From: Vogesella aquatica
GTDB taxonomy: Bacteria; Pseudomonadota; Gammaproteobacteria; Burkholderiales; Chromobacteriaceae
Length of the DNA: 64,000 nt
Assembly: GCF_028548455.1 (NCBI RefSeq)
Contig: NZ_JAQQLF010000004.1
Location: 172,948 to 236,947, forward strand
Direction: 5' to 3'
Positions within the stretch are counted from its first letter, which is position 1. Each line of letters begins with the position of its first letter. The position numbers and the translations under genes are program-made. A model generated the notes under the pieces. That model saw only the letters and a program-made list of their open reading frames with translations. It was not told the DNA's origin and did not search any database. Shown here one piece after another: positions 39,053 through 49,395 of this stretch.

Positions 39053-40099
39053 ATGCAGCGATTAGAAGCCTTGAAGGCGTGGCTGGCCACGCAGTTCCCC
39101 GGCCAGGACGTGGCGGTAGAGTTTGCCGCCGCCGACGCCGATTTCCGCCGATACTTCCGCGCCACCCTGGCCGACGGCAGCACCCGCATCGTGATGGATG
39201 CCCCGCCCGAGCACAAGAACACCGACAGCTTTGTCAGCGTGCGCGAGCTGTTTGCCCCTGCGGCCAACGTACCGGCCATTTACGCCCGTGATGCCGCGCA
39301 AGGCTTCATGCTGCTGCAGGACATGGGCAAGATCACCTATCTGGCCGCGCTGCAGCACGACGAACGCACGCTGGTGCACAAGCACCTGCTGCTGGAGGCG
39401 GTAGACACCCTGGTCGCCATCCAGAAGCTGAGCCAGCCGGGCGTGCTGCCCGAATTCGACCGCGCCTTCCAGCTGCGCGAAGTCAACCTGCTGCCGGAGT
39501 GGTACGCCAGCAAAGAGCTGGGCAAGCCGCTGACGTTTGCCCAGCGCAAGCTGTGGGACGCCGGCATCAATGTGCTGCTGCCCGCTATCGACGCACAGGC
39601 CAAGGTGTATATGCACCGCGACTTCACCGTGCGCAACCTGATGCTCACCCCCGGCCAGCCGGCAGTACTGGACTTCCAGGACGCGGTATACGGCCCCATC
39701 GCCTACGACCTGGTGTCGCTGCTGCGCGACGCCTACATCGGCTGGGACGAAGAGTTCGTGCTGGACGTGGTGGTGCGCTACTGGGAAAAAGCCCGTGCCG
39801 CCGGCCTGCCGGTGCCGGCGCAGATCGACGACTTTTATCGCGACGTCGAGTGGGCCGGCATCCAGCGCCACCTCAAGATTGTCGGCCTGTTTGCCCGCCT
39901 GGCGCACCGCGACGGCAAGACGCAGTACCTGGCCGAGATCCCGCGCATCCTGCGTTACCTCAAGAAAGCCACCCGCCGTTACGGCGAGCTGCTGCCGCTG
40001 TTCCAGCTGCTGGCCGACCTGGTGGGGCTGGACGAAGAGGACAACGACGACAGCATCCAGTCTGTGTTCAGCCACACCCGCATCGCGTCGGACGAGTAA
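39053..40099 (+). CDS. amgK: Anhydro-sugar kinase AmgK (N-acetylmuramate/N-acetylglucosamine kinase)
   Basis: 348 residues, APH-type kinase fold. Catalytic motif MHRDFTVRNLMLTPGQPAVLDFQDAVYGP (HxD with Asn, then DFQD). In Pseudomonas and relatives, AmgK phosphorylates MurNAc at the anomeric carbon in peptidoglycan recycling, bypassing de novo UDP-MurNAc synthesis (giving fosfomycin tolerance). The next gene is MurU, 3 bases downstream, and lptD is divergent, as is common. Aminoglycoside-resistance annotations for this family are misleading. The start at 39053 opens the family N-terminus. Confidence 0.9.
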   Translation: MQRLEALKAWLATQFPGQDVAVEFAAADADFRRYFRATLADGSTRIVMDAPPEHKNTDSFVSVRELFAPAANVPAIYARDAAQGFMLLQDMGKITYLAALQHDERTLVHKHLLLEAVDTLVAIQKLSQPGVLPEFDRAFQLREVNLLPEWYASKELGKPLTFAQRKLWDAGINVLLPAIDAQAKVYMHRDFTVRNLMLTPGQPAVLDFQDAVYGPIAYDLVSLLRDAYIGWDEEFVLDVVVRYWEKARAAGLPVPAQIDDFYRDVEWAGIQRHLKIVGLFARLAHRDGKTQYLAEIPRILRYLKKATRRYGELLPLFQLLADLVGLDEEDNDDSIQSVFSHTRIASDE

Positions 40100-41331
<1,232 letters not shown>

Positions 41332-41336
41332 ACGGC

Positions 41337-41720
41337 ATGGTGCTGCTGGTGATCACGCTGTTGCTGCTGGGCAACGGCTTGCTGATGCGCTGGGCCGTGC
41401 GGCGCGTGGTCGCGCGCGGCATGCCGCGCCGTTGGCGCTATCTGACGCTGGCCTATCTGCCGCTGTTGTTGCTGCCGGTGTGCTATGCCCTGTTCTGGGC
41501 GCGTGGCGGGCCGGGGCATTTCTCGCACGGCTTGCGCGCTGTGCTGGAACCGCTGATTTTCCCCCTCTATCTGGGCTGCCCGGCCGTGGTGGCGGCGCGT
41601 GTGGCCGCCAGTTGGCCGCAGCGGACGCTGGAGGCGTACCTTGCCGGTTGGCTGGTCGCGCCGTGCATGCCGTTCTGCATCGTGGCGTGCGCTTGCCTGC
41701 TGGCCGGTGCTTGTCTTTAG
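41337..41720 (+). CDS. Small membrane protein of unknown function
   Basis: 127 residues, four hydrophobic helices: VLLVITLLLLGNGLLM, YLTLAYLPLLLLPVCYALF, LIFPLYLGCPAVVAARVAA and PCMPFCIVACACLLAGACL, the last with several Cys. Starts 5 bases after ruvC, so co-transcribed. No family recognised. Could be a genuine Chromobacteriaceae-specific gene. Confidence 0.5.
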   Translation: MVLLVITLLLLGNGLLMRWAVRRVVARGMPRRWRYLTLAYLPLLLLPVCYALFWARGGPGHFSHGLRAVLEPLIFPLYLGCPAVVAARVAASWPQRTLEAYLAGWLVAPCMPFCIVACACLLAGACL

Positions 41721-41769
41721 CCCGGGCTTGAGCCAGGCCAAGGCCGGCACAGCGCGCTGGCGGCATACT

Positions 41770-41779
41770 GCGGCCAACC
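41770..41779 (-). repeat. Dispersed repeat copy upstream of a CopD-like gene
   Basis: TGCGGCCAACCTT (AAGGTTGGCCGCA on the minus strand) 20 bases before the ATG of the next gene. Confidence 0.88.
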
Positions 41780-41798
41780 TTGTTTGCCGGAGCCTGCC

Positions 41799-42275
41799 AT
41801 GTGGAACGACTACGCCCTTGCCCGTGCGCTGCACGTCCTTGCCATCGTGATGTGGGTGGGGGGCGTCGGCTTTGTTACCACGGTGCTGATCCCCGCCATC
41901 CGCCGCCGTTTCCCGGCTGACCAGCAATACGCGATGTTCGAAGACGTCGAGCACCGTTTCGGCGCCCAGGCGCGTTTCTGGGTGCTGCTGGCGCTGGCCA
42001 GTGCCGGCTGGATGCTGCACAGCACCGACAGCTGGGCGCGGCTGCGCGATACCGGCTGGCTGCACCTGATGATCGCTGCCTGGCTGCCGTTCTTTCTGAT
42101 GCTGTTCGTGCTGGAGCCGTTTATTGTCCACCGCTGGCTGAAGCAGCGTGCGCAGCGCGACCCGGCTGGCACCATGGCGCGGGTGCAGTGGCTGCACGTG
42201 GCGCTGCTGGGCTTGAGCCTGGCCGCGGTGCTGGCCGGCGTGGTGGGCGCCCACGGCGGCTGGCGCCTGGCTTGA
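41799..42275 (+). CDS. CopD-like four-helix membrane protein
   Basis: 158 residues, four helices. The first has ARALHVLAIVMWVGGVGFVT with a conserved His and Trp-Val-Gly-Gly, seen in CopD and related haem- or copper-associated membrane proteins; a second His lies in FIVHRWLK and others in LHVALLGL and VVGAHGGWRL. GGAG in the leader. Metal or haem binding is possible, not shown. Confidence 0.65.
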   Translation: MWNDYALARALHVLAIVMWVGGVGFVTTVLIPAIRRRFPADQQYAMFEDVEHRFGAQARFWVLLALASAGWMLHSTDSWARLRDTGWLHLMIAAWLPFFLMLFVLEPFIVHRWLKQRAQRDPAGTMARVQWLHVALLGLSLAAVLAGVVGAHGGWRLA

Positions 42276-42341
42276 TGCCCGTGCTGACGCTGATAGCGCC
42301 CTTGCCGTATGCTGCACGGATGAATCATCCGAGGCTCCGCC

Positions 42342-43262
42342 ATGCATCCGTCCACGCCCCATGCCACTGAAACCGACCTGTCCACACTACTGGCGCACCC
42401 GGCGCGCTGGCTGCTGGCCACGCGGCCAGCCTTCCTCACCCTGACGCTGGGCGGTGTGCTGCTGGGCCTGGCCATGGCCGGCCCGCAGGCGCTGGCGCAA
42501 GGTTGGCCGCAGGCGCTGCTGGCGGTGTTGCTGGCCTTGCTGTGCCACGCGGCGGTGAATGTGATCAACGACGTGGCCGACCACGACAACGGCAGCGACG
42601 CGGCCAACCTGCAGCGCGAATACCCGTTTACCGGCGGTAGCCGTTTTATCCAGGCCGGCGTGCTGAGCCGGCGGCAGATGGCGTGGCTGGCCGGTGGTTT
42701 GTTTGCGCTGGTCACTGCGGGCGGTTTGTGGCTGGTGTGGCAAGCTGGCGCTGGTCTTTTTTATACCGGCTTGGCGGGCGTGGTGCTGGGCTGGGGCTAT
42801 TCCGCCCCGCCGTTGCGGCTGAACAGCCGTGGCCTGGGCGAGCTGACGGTAGCGCTGTGTTTTGCCTTGCTGCCACTGGGCGTGCTGCAGGTATTGCAGT
42901 TAGTCGCGCCGGTAGACCTGGTGTGGCTGGCTGCAGGCTACGGCGTGGCCGCCGCCTTGCTGCTGTTTGCCAACCAGTTTCCCGACCGCGACGCCGACGC
43001 GCTGGCCGGCAAGCACCACTGGGTGGTGCGCCTGGGCCACCCGGCAGCGGTGCGCGGCTACCTGCTGCTGGCCGGGCTGGCGCTGGCTTTGCCACTGGCC
43101 GCCGGGCAGCCTTGGCAGCTTGTCCTGCTGCCGCTGTACCTGCGCGCCTGGCGTGCCTTGCAGCAACGGCAACTGCGCGCCGCCATCATTCCCACTATCA
43201 TGGCGGCCAACCTCTACCCTTTGTTGCTGGCCGCCAGCCTGTGGCTGCGGCCAACCTTGTGA
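42342..43262 (+). CDS. UbiA-family prenyltransferase
   Basis: 306 residues, about nine helices. Two Asp-rich motifs for prenyl diphosphate and Mg: [14 protein letters not shown] near residue 72 and [15 protein letters not shown] near 211. This pattern fits the MenA/UbiA superfamily; because Neisseriales use ubiquinone and a UbiA is expected elsewhere, the aromatic acceptor is uncertain. Followed 10 bases later by ruvA. Holds repeats at 42501, 42600, 43203 and 43247, the last overlapping its final codons. Confidence 0.82.
   Translation: MHPSTPHATETDLSTLLAHPARWLLATRPAFLTLTLGGVLLGLAMAGPQALAQGWPQALLAVLLALLCHAAVNVINDVADHDNGSDAANLQREYPFTGGSRFIQAGVLSRRQMAWLAGGLFALVTAGGLWLVWQAGAGLFYTGLAGVVLGWGYSAPPLRLNSRGLGELTVALCFALLPLGVLQVLQLVAPVDLVWLAAGYGVAAALLLFANQFPDRDADALAGKHHWVVRLGHPAAVRGYLLLAGLALALPLAAGQPWQLVLLPLYLRAWRALQQRQLRAAIIPTIMAANLYPLLLAASLWLRPTL
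43247..43256 (-). repeat. Dispersed repeat copy at a gene junction
   Basis: TGCGGCCAACCTTG overlaps the last codons of the prenyltransferase gene, 17 bases before the ruvA start. Confidence 0.88.
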
Positions 43263-43272
43263 AAGACAGCCC

Positions 43273-43866
43273 ATGATCGGACGACTCAGCGGTACGCTTA
43301 TCGAAAAACTGCCGCCGCAAATCACCGTGGACGTCAACGGCGTCGGTTACGACGTCGATGTCACCATGACCACCTTTTACCAGCTGCCGGCGCTGGGCCA
43401 GAAAACCACGCTGTTCACCCATCTGGTGGTGCGCGAAGACGCCCATCTGCTGTACGGCTTTGCCAGCCGCGACGAGCGCGAAACCTTCCGCCAGCTGATC
43501 AAGGTCAGCGGCATTGGCGCCAAGATCGCACTGGCCATCCTGTCCGGCATGAGCACCGACGAGCTGGCGGTGGCGGTGGCCAGCGAGGACCTGAAGCGCC
43601 TGTCCAGCGTGCCCGGCATCGGCAAGAAAACCGCCGAGCGCCTGGTGCTGGAGCTGCGCGGCAAGCTGGCCAGCGGCAGCAACCTCACCGTACCCGGCGG
43701 CCTGCCGTTTGCCGCTACCCCGGACGACAAGAGCGACATCGTCAATGCCCTGCTGGCGCTGGGTTACAACGACAAGGAAGCTGCCGCCGCCACCAAGGGC
43801 CTGCCGCTGGATGTGACCGTCAGCGACGGCGTGCGCCTGGCGCTGAAGAACCTGATGAAAGGCTAA
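43273..43866 (+). CDS. ruvA: Holliday junction ATP-dependent helicase subunit RuvA
   Basis: 197 residues, family-normal. N-terminal [28 protein letters not shown] (OB fold), then two helix-hairpin-helix motifs ([35 protein letters not shown]) and a C-terminal domain III ([18 protein letters not shown]) that contacts RuvB. RuvB is encoded about 1.6 kb further on the same strand, with a dehydrogenase and a NYN gene between. Confidence 0.96.
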   Translation: MIGRLSGTLIEKLPPQITVDVNGVGYDVDVTMTTFYQLPALGQKTTLFTHLVVREDAHLLYGFASRDERETFRQLIKVSGIGAKIALAILSGMSTDELAVAVASEDLKRLSSVPGIGKKTAERLVLELRGKLASGSNLTVPGGLPFAATPDDKSDIVNALLALGYNDKEAAAATKGLPLDVTVSDGVRLALKNLMKG

Positions 43867-43873
43867 AGCCGCT

Positions 43874-44620
43874 ATGCAAAAAGTGCTGCTGATTACCGGT
43901 GCCAGCCGTGGCATTGGTGCCGCTACCGCCAGCTTGGCCGCACGCCGTGGCTGGGCGGTAGCGGTGAACTATCACCGCCAGCATGATGCCGCGCAGGCGG
44001 TGGTGGACGCCATCCGCGCTGACGGCGGCCGCGCCGTGGCACTGGCCGGCGATGTGGCCAGCGAAGCCGACGTGCTGCGCCTGTTTGCCGATACCGAGGC
44101 CGCACTGGGGCCGCTGTCGGCGCTGGTGAACAACGCCGGCGTGCTGGCGCCGCAAATGCCGCTGGCCGACATGGACGTGGTGCGCTGGCAGCGCATGCTG
44201 GCTACCAATGTGCTGGGGCCGCTGCTGTGCTGCCGCGAGGCGGTACGCCGGCTGTCTACCCGCCTGGGCGGGCAGGGTGGCGCTATTGTCAACGTATCGT
44301 CGGCGGCGGCGCGGCTGGGTTCGCCCGGCGAGTACGTCGACTACGCGGCCTGCAAGGGCGCGCTGGACACGCTGACGCTGGGCCTGGCCAAGGAAGTCGC
44401 CGCCGAAGGCATCCGCGTCAACGGCGTGCGCCCTGGCTTTATCTACACCGACATGCACGCCGACGGCGGCGAGCCGGGCCGCGTGGACCGCGTCAAGGCC
44501 GGCATCCCGCTGCAGCGTGGCGGCCAACCCGAAGAAGTGGCCGCCGCCATCCTGTGGCTGCTGTCCGACGAGGCCTCGTTTACCACCGGCCATATGCTGG
44601 ACGTGGCCGGCGGCCGCTAA
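43874..44620 (+). CDS. Short-chain dehydrogenase/reductase
   Basis: 248 residues, classical SDR. Nucleotide motif TGASRGIG near residue 9, NNAG near 90, catalytic Ser, Tyr and Lys in VNVSSAA and EYVDYAACKGALDTL. Starts 7 bases after ruvA, so is likely co-transcribed. Substrate not inferable; family resemblance to FabG-like oxidoreductases. Confidence 0.87.
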   Translation: MQKVLLITGASRGIGAATASLAARRGWAVAVNYHRQHDAAQAVVDAIRADGGRAVALAGDVASEADVLRLFADTEAALGPLSALVNNAGVLAPQMPLADMDVVRWQRMLATNVLGPLLCCREAVRRLSTRLGGQGGAIVNVSSAAARLGSPGEYVDYAACKGALDTLTLGLAKEVAAEGIRVNGVRPGFIYTDMHADGGEPGRVDRVKAGIPLQRGGQPEEVAAAILWLLSDEASFTTGHMLDVAGGR

Positions 44621-44650
44621 GCATTCAACCTTTACCTGCAAGGACACCCC

Positions 44651-45418
44651 ATGGCCAACGTTGCCGTATTGATCGACGCCGATAATGTATCGCCCGCCTG
44701 GATAGAAGACGTACTGGAGGAAGCCGGCAAGCTGGGCGTGCTGGCGCTCAAGCGCGTGTACGGCGACTTCAGCCGCCACGACAAGGCCTGGCGCGACTTG
44801 TGCGCGCGCTTTGCCATCCACCCCATCCAGCAGTTTCCCAACACCAAGGGCAAGAACGCGTCCGATATCACCCTGGTGATCGACGCCATGGACATGCTGC
44901 ACTCCGGCCGCTACCAGAGCTTTTGCCTGATCTCCAGCGACAGCGACTTTTCGCGCCTGGCCACCCGCCTGCGCGAAGACGGGCTGGAAGTGTGGGGCTT
45001 TGGCGAGGAGAAAACCCCGGCCGCCTTCGTCAACGCCTGCAGCAAGTTCGTGTACGTGGAGGTGCTGGCGCTGGCCGACGAGGCGGCCAAAGCAGACGAC
45101 GCCGGCGGCAAGGAGGAAGCCGCCAGCAGTGGCAAGGCCGCGCAGGCCAGCCGCGTGCTGCGCCCGCTGGATAAAAAGCTGCGTGCGCAGTTCCAGAAGG
45201 GTATCGAAAGCATGGATGACGACGAAGGCTGGGCCGACCTGGGCGGCGTCGGCAGCCTGCTGGGGCAGTGGATGCCGGACTTCGACCCGCGCAACTACGG
45301 CTTTGCCAAGCTATCCGACCTGGTGGTGAAGTCCGGCTGGTTCGAGGTACACAAGGCCAGCAGCGGCCGTGGCGGCGTGTCCATCCGGCTGAAGCCGGGT
45401 CGCAAGGGCGGGCGCTAG
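44651..45418 (+). CDS. NYN-domain ribonuclease-like protein with OST-HTH/LOTUS tail
   Basis: 255 residues. Residues about 1-145 form a NYN (PIN-like) domain: [10 protein letters not shown] and [15 protein letters not shown] give the acidic metal cluster. Linker rich in Ala, Asp, Gln and Lys (about 145-175), then a C-terminal winged-helix OST-HTH (LOTUS) region ([24 protein letters not shown]). The combination suggests an RNA-processing nuclease targeted to structured or G-rich RNA; bacterial members are little characterised. AAGGACA precedes the ATG. Confidence 0.83.
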   Translation: MANVAVLIDADNVSPAWIEDVLEEAGKLGVLALKRVYGDFSRHDKAWRDLCARFAIHPIQQFPNTKGKNASDITLVIDAMDMLHSGRYQSFCLISSDSDFSRLATRLREDGLEVWGFGEEKTPAAFVNACSKFVYVEVLALADEAAKADDAGGKEEAASSGKAAQASRVLRPLDKKLRAQFQKGIESMDDDEGWADLGGVGSLLGQWMPDFDPRNYGFAKLSDLVVKSGWFEVHKASSGRGGVSIRLKPGRKGGR

Positions 45419-45443
45419 GCGCCGGACGCCACCGGCGCTGCGT

Positions 45444-45463
45444 TGCGGCCAACCTTGGCCGCA
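45444..45463. repeat. Overlapping inverted repeat pair upstream of ruvB
   Basis: TGCGGCCAA, CC, TTGGCCGCA: perfect 9-base arms; exact 10-mer at 45445-45454. Lies between the NYN gene and ruvB. Confidence 0.88.
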
Positions 45464-45515
45464 GCAGCCGGCCTGCAGTGGTAACATCAGCCCATTGCCT
45501 GTTAGCGATTTCGTC

Positions 45516-46550
45516 ATGATCCAGACCGATAACCTGATCGGCGGCGCGCCCGAGCGCCGCATTGTTACCCCGCAACGTGCTTCCGAGCAGGAAGAGGCGC
45601 TGGAGCGCGCGCTGCGCCCCAAGATGCTGGACGAGTACGTGGGCCAGAAAAAGGCGCGCGAGCAGCTGGAAATCTTTATCGAGGCGGCGAAAAAGCGTGG
45701 CGAAGCGCTAGACCACGTGCTGCTGTTCGGCCCGCCAGGCCTGGGCAAGACCACGCTGGCGCACATCGTGGCGCGCGAGATGGGCGTGAACCTGCGCCAG
45801 ACCAGCGGCCCGGTGCTGGAGCGCGCCGGCGACCTGGCGGCGCTGCTGACCAACCTGGAACCGCACGACGTGCTGTTCATCGACGAAATCCACCGCCTGA
45901 GCCCGGTGGTGGAGGAGATCCTCTACCCGGCGCTGGAGGACTACCAGATCGACATCATGATTGGCGAAGGCCCGGCCGCGCGCTCGGTGAAGATCGACCT
46001 GCCGCCGTTCACGCTGATCGGCGCCACCACCCGCGCCGGCATGCTGACCAACCCGCTGCGCGACCGTTTCGGCATCGTGGCGCGGCTGGAGTTTTACAAC
46101 GCCGAGGAGCTGACGCGCATTGTCAGCCGCTCGGCCGGCTTGCTGAATGTCGAGCTGGCCGACGACGGGGCGTTCGAAGTCGCCCGCCGCAGCCGTGGCA
46201 CGCCGCGTATCGCCAACCGTCTGCTGCGCCGCGTGCGCGACTATGCCGAGGTACGCGCCAACGGTGTCGTGAGCGCCGAGGTGGCCGATGCCGCGCTGGC
46301 GATGCTGGACGTGGATCCGGCGGGCCTGGACGTGATGGATCGCAAATTGCTTCAGGCCATACTGGATAAATTCGGTGGCGGGCCGGTAGGCCTGGACAAT
46401 GTGGGCGCGGCCATTGGCGAATCCACCGACACCATCGAAGACGTGATCGAACCCTATCTGATCCAGCAGGGCTATCTGCAGCGTACCCCGCGTGGCCGTA
46501 TGGCCACCGCGTTGGCGTACACGCACTTTGGTCTGCCGGTAAAAGAGTAA
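45516..46550 (+). CDS. ruvB: Holliday junction branch-migration ATPase RuvB
   Basis: 344 residues. Walker [16 protein letters not shown], Walker [17 protein letters not shown], sensor 1 [22 protein letters not shown]-terminal winged helix ([16 protein letters not shown]). ATG at 45516 gives a family-normal N-terminus; a TTG seven codons earlier is possible but unlikely. Follows the inverted repeat pair; next gene starts 2 bases after the stop. Confidence 0.96.
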   Translation: MIQTDNLIGGAPERRIVTPQRASEQEEALERALRPKMLDEYVGQKKAREQLEIFIEAAKKRGEALDHVLLFGPPGLGKTTLAHIVAREMGVNLRQTSGPVLERAGDLAALLTNLEPHDVLFIDEIHRLSPVVEEILYPALEDYQIDIMIGEGPAARSVKIDLPPFTLIGATTRAGMLTNPLRDRFGIVARLEFYNAEELTRIVSRSAGLLNVELADDGAFEVARRSRGTPRIANRLLRRVRDYAEVRANGVVSAEVADAALAMLDVDPAGLDVMDRKLLQAILDKFGGGPVGLDNVGAAIGESTDTIEDVIEPYLIQQGYLQRTPRGRMATALAYTHFGLPVKE

Positions 46551-46552
46551 GC

Positions 46553-47275
46553 ATGAAGCAGAAACTCATCATCAAGACCGGCGAGCCGGGCACCCCGGTA
46601 CGCGACCACCGCGGCCGTTTCGAAGACTGGATCGTGCGCGAAATGGGCGAGCAGCCCGGTAGCTGGCGCGTGGTGTGGGTGGCGGCGGGCGAGACGCTGC
46701 CGCCGGTAGAGCAGGTGGCCGGTGCCGTGATTACCGGCTCGCTGGCGATGGTGAGCGACCGGCTGCCGTGGAGCGAGGCGACCGCCGCCTGGCTACGCCA
46801 GGCCCACGCCGCGCAGCTGCCGCTGTTGGGCATCTGCTTTGGCCACCAGCTGCTGGCGCACGCGCTGGGCGGCGAGGTGGGCTACCACCCGCAAGGGCCG
46901 GAGGTCGGCTCGGTAGAAATCCAGCGCCACGAGCACGCCGTGGCCGACCCGCTGCTGGGCGAGCTGCCGCCGCGTTTTGCGGCCAACGCTTTTCATTGGC
47001 AAACGGTGCTACGCCTGCCGCCCGGTGCCACGCTGCTGGCCAGTAACGCTATGGAGCCGCACCACGCTTTTCGCCTGGGCAATACCTGGGGCCTGCAATT
47101 CCACCCGGAATTCGACGCCGACGCCACCCGCCACTTTATCCAGCTGGCGGCACCGGCGCTGGAAAAAGCCGGCTTGCAGCCACCGCAGCTGGCACAGCAG
47201 GTTTGCCCCACGCCAGAGGCGGCCAGCCTGCTGCGCCGCTTCGCCGTTTTGCTGGCCGGGCCTGCTACGGCGTAG
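46553..47275 (+). CDS. Class I glutamine amidotransferase (GuaA-like domain protein)
   Basis: 240 residues. Nucleophile Cys in GICFGHQLLAHALGG, His and Glu in GLQFHPEFDADA. Forms of this kind act as gamma-glutamyl hydrolases or stand-alone glutaminases, not GMP synthase. Two bases after ruvB, so in the same transcript. Physiological substrate unknown. Confidence 0.8.
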   Translation: MKQKLIIKTGEPGTPVRDHRGRFEDWIVREMGEQPGSWRVVWVAAGETLPPVEQVAGAVITGSLAMVSDRLPWSEATAAWLRQAHAAQLPLLGICFGHQLLAHALGGEVGYHPQGPEVGSVEIQRHEHAVADPLLGELPPRFAANAFHWQTVLRLPPGATLLASNAMEPHHAFRLGNTWGLQFHPEFDADATRHFIQLAAPALEKAGLQPPQLAQQVCPTPEAASLLRRFAVLLAGPATA

Positions 47276-47318
47276 AATGCAGCCAAGCCAACCATAGGCA
47301 TACCAAAAGGGAGAAACC

Positions 47319-47735
47319 ATGTTTTACGCCTTGCTCGTTGTCACGCTGGCTGTTGCGCTGCTGACCTCGGTACTGGTGGCGCGCTTTTTCAGCGACGCCG
47401 TGCTGAAAATCCTGAAAAGCATCATCGGGCCGGAGCTGGCCGACGCCTGGCGCAAGTACATGAGCTTTGCCATCGTGGTGGTGGGCGTGTCCGGTGGTGT
47501 CAGCACCTATGAAATCCAGAAATACCTGCAAACCGGCCGCGAGCAGACCATCGAGCTGACCGGCCCGCGCTGGACTATCGAAATCTACCGCACCGTGATC
47601 GACACGCTGTCGCAGATTTCCTGGGTGATGTTGCTGTTCTTCCTGTGCGCCATGGTGGCTTACGTGATTGTGCGCGTGGCCGAAAGCACGCGCGACCAGC
47701 GCCGCCAGCGCAAGGAAGACGACGAAGCGGTGTAA
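47319..47735 (+). CDS. Two-helix membrane protein of unknown function
   Basis: 138 residues. Hydrophobic segments at the N-terminus (YALLVVTLAVALLTSVLVARFF), at about 48-65 (MSFAIVVVGVSGGVSTYEI) and near the C-terminus (ISWVMLLFFLCAMVAYVIVRV), ending in a charged tail (STRDQRRQRKEDDEAV). Strong site AAAAGGGAGA. No family recognised. Own terminator follows. Confidence 0.6.
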   Translation: MFYALLVVTLAVALLTSVLVARFFSDAVLKILKSIIGPELADAWRKYMSFAIVVVGVSGGVSTYEIQKYLQTGREQTIELTGPRWTIEIYRTVIDTLSQISWVMLLFFLCAMVAYVIVRVAESTRDQRRQRKEDDEAV

Positions 47736-47755
47736 GCCCGTTTATTCGTTACCAC

Positions 47756-47787
47756 ACGGCTCGCCACGCAGGCGGGCCGTTTGTTTT
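47756..47787 (+). terminator. Terminator ahead of the photolyase gene
   Basis: ACGGCTCGCC / GGCGGGCCGT ten-pair stem with one G-T wobble, five-base loop, followed by TTGTTTT. Confidence 0.82.
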
Positions 47788-47797
47788 GGAGCCTGCC

Positions 47798-49321
47798 ATG
47801 CAACTGCGCCTGATTCTGGGCGACCAGCTCAACGCTGCCCACAGCTGGTACCGCGAACGCCGCGACGACGTGGTGTACGTGCTGATGGAAACGCGCAGCG
47901 AAACCGATTACGTGCGCCACCACGCGCAGAAAGTGCTGGCGCTGTTTGCCGCCATGCGCCGCTTTGCCGAGGCGCTGCAGGCGGCCGGCCACCGCGTGCA
48001 CTACCTGCGCATTGGCGATGCGGCCAACCGCCACGATTTTGCCGCCAACCTGGCGTGGTTGGCCGTGCACTACGGTGCCACCAGCGTGGTCTGCCAGCTG
48101 GCCGACGAGCGCCGTGTCGACGCGCTGCTGGCTTCGCTGCCGCAACAGCTTGGCCTGCCGCTGACGCAGGTGGACAGCGAGCATTTCTACACCACCCGTG
48201 ACGAGGCGGCGCGGCTGTTCGGCGGCAAGGGCTGGCGCATGGAAACCTTCTACCGCCGCATGCGACAGCAGCACGGCGTGCTGCTGGACGCCGCCGGCAA
48301 GCCGGAGGGCGGGCAGTGGAACTACGACGCGGCCAACCGCGAGCCCTACCGTGGCGAGGTGGCGCTGGCGCCGTGGCCGTTTGCTGCCCATGACCTGAGC
48401 GCACTGTGGCAGGAGATTGTCGATGCCGGCGTGCAGACGCTGGGCGCGCCGCAGGCCGGGGCGCTGCCGTGGCCGTTGACGCGGCGCGAGGCGCGCGCCT
48501 GGCTGGCGGACTTCATCCAGCAGCGGCTGCGCCATTTCGGCCGCTACCAGGACGCACTGGTACACGGCGAGGCCTGGTTGTTCCACAGCGGGCTGAGTTT
48601 TGCGCTGAACAGCAAGATGCTGTCGCCGCACGAGGTGGTGCAGGCGGCGGAAGCAGCCTGGCGCAGCGACCCGACGCTGCCGCTAGCCAGCGTGGAGGGT
48701 TTTATCCGCCAGATTCTGGGCTGGCGCGAATACGTGCGCGGCGTGTACTGGGCGCGGCCGGACTTTGGCAGCGTTAACGCCTTGCAGCACCAGCGGCCGT
48801 TGCCGCGCTGGTTCTGGGATGGCGACACCGGCATGGCCTGCGTGGCGCAGGCGGTGCAGGGCAGCCTGCAGCACGCTTACGCCCACCACATCCAGCGTCT
48901 GATGGTGACCGGCAATATCGCGCTGCTGCTGGGCTGTGCCCCGGACGAGGTGGACGCCTGGTACCTGGGCATTTACATCGATGCTTTCGAGTGGGTGGAG
49001 CAGCCGAATACACGCGGCATGAGCCAGTGGGCCGACGGCGGCTTCATGGCCAGCAAACCGTACGTGTCGGGCGGTGCGTACCTGGCGCGTATGGGCGATC
49101 ACTGCGCGCAGTGCCGCTACGCGGTAAAGCAGAAAACCGGCCCCGGCGCCTGCCCGTTCAACAGCCTGTACTGGCACTTTCTGGCGCGGCACGAGGCCAA
49201 GCTTGCGGCCAACCCTCGGCTGGCCATGCCGTACGCCAGCTGGCGCAAGATGGACGAGGGCGCCCGCCAGGCACTGTTGACGCAGGCCGAGGCCTATTTG
49301 CAGGACGTTGACAGCTTGTAG
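47798..49321 (+). CDS. Iron-sulfur bacterial cryptochrome/photolyase (FeS-BCP, PhrB type)
   Basis: 507 residues. N-terminal antenna-type Rossmann domain (LRLILGDQLNAAHSWY), C-terminal FAD-binding domain (WLFHSGLSFALNSKMLSP, IRQILGWREYVRGVYW, VEQPNTRGMSQWADGG). Cysteines at 348, 436, 439 and 452 have the spacing of the [4Fe-4S] ligands of Agrobacterium PhrB, which repairs 6-4 photoproducts. ATG preceded by TTGGAGCC. Repair versus cryptochrome-like signalling is not decided by sequence. Confidence 0.87.
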   Translation: MQLRLILGDQLNAAHSWYRERRDDVVYVLMETRSETDYVRHHAQKVLALFAAMRRFAEALQAAGHRVHYLRIGDAANRHDFAANLAWLAVHYGATSVVCQLADERRVDALLASLPQQLGLPLTQVDSEHFYTTRDEAARLFGGKGWRMETFYRRMRQQHGVLLDAAGKPEGGQWNYDAANREPYRGEVALAPWPFAAHDLSALWQEIVDAGVQTLGAPQAGALPWPLTRREARAWLADFIQQRLRHFGRYQDALVHGEAWLFHSGLSFALNSKMLSPHEVVQAAEAAWRSDPTLPLASVEGFIRQILGWREYVRGVYWARPDFGSVNALQHQRPLPRWFWDGDTGMACVAQAVQGSLQHAYAHHIQRLMVTGNIALLLGCAPDEVDAWYLGIYIDAFEWVEQPNTRGMSQWADGGFMASKPYVSGGAYLARMGDHCAQCRYAVKQKTGPGACPFNSLYWHFLARHEAKLAANPRLAMPYASWRKMDEGARQALLTQAEAYLQDVDSL

Positions 49322-49332
49322 AGGCCGCCATG

Positions 49333-49363
49333 AAAAATGCCGCCCCCCGCTAGGGGACGGCAT
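49333..49363 (-). terminator. Terminator downstream of proB
   Basis: Minus-strand ATGCCGTCCCC / GGGGGGCGGCAT stem (one mismatch) followed by TTTTT; the stem is entered just after a dispersed-repeat copy. Confidence 0.85.
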
Positions 49364-49366
49364 CAA

Positions 49367-49376
49367 GGTTGGCCGC
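49367..49376 (+). repeat. Dispersed repeat copy, intergenic
   Basis: CAAGGTTGGCCGCAGC between the photolyase and proB genes; the photolyase coding sequence has an inverted copy at 49205. Confidence 0.88.
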
Positions 49377-49395
49377 AGCGGCTGCCGGCTAACGC

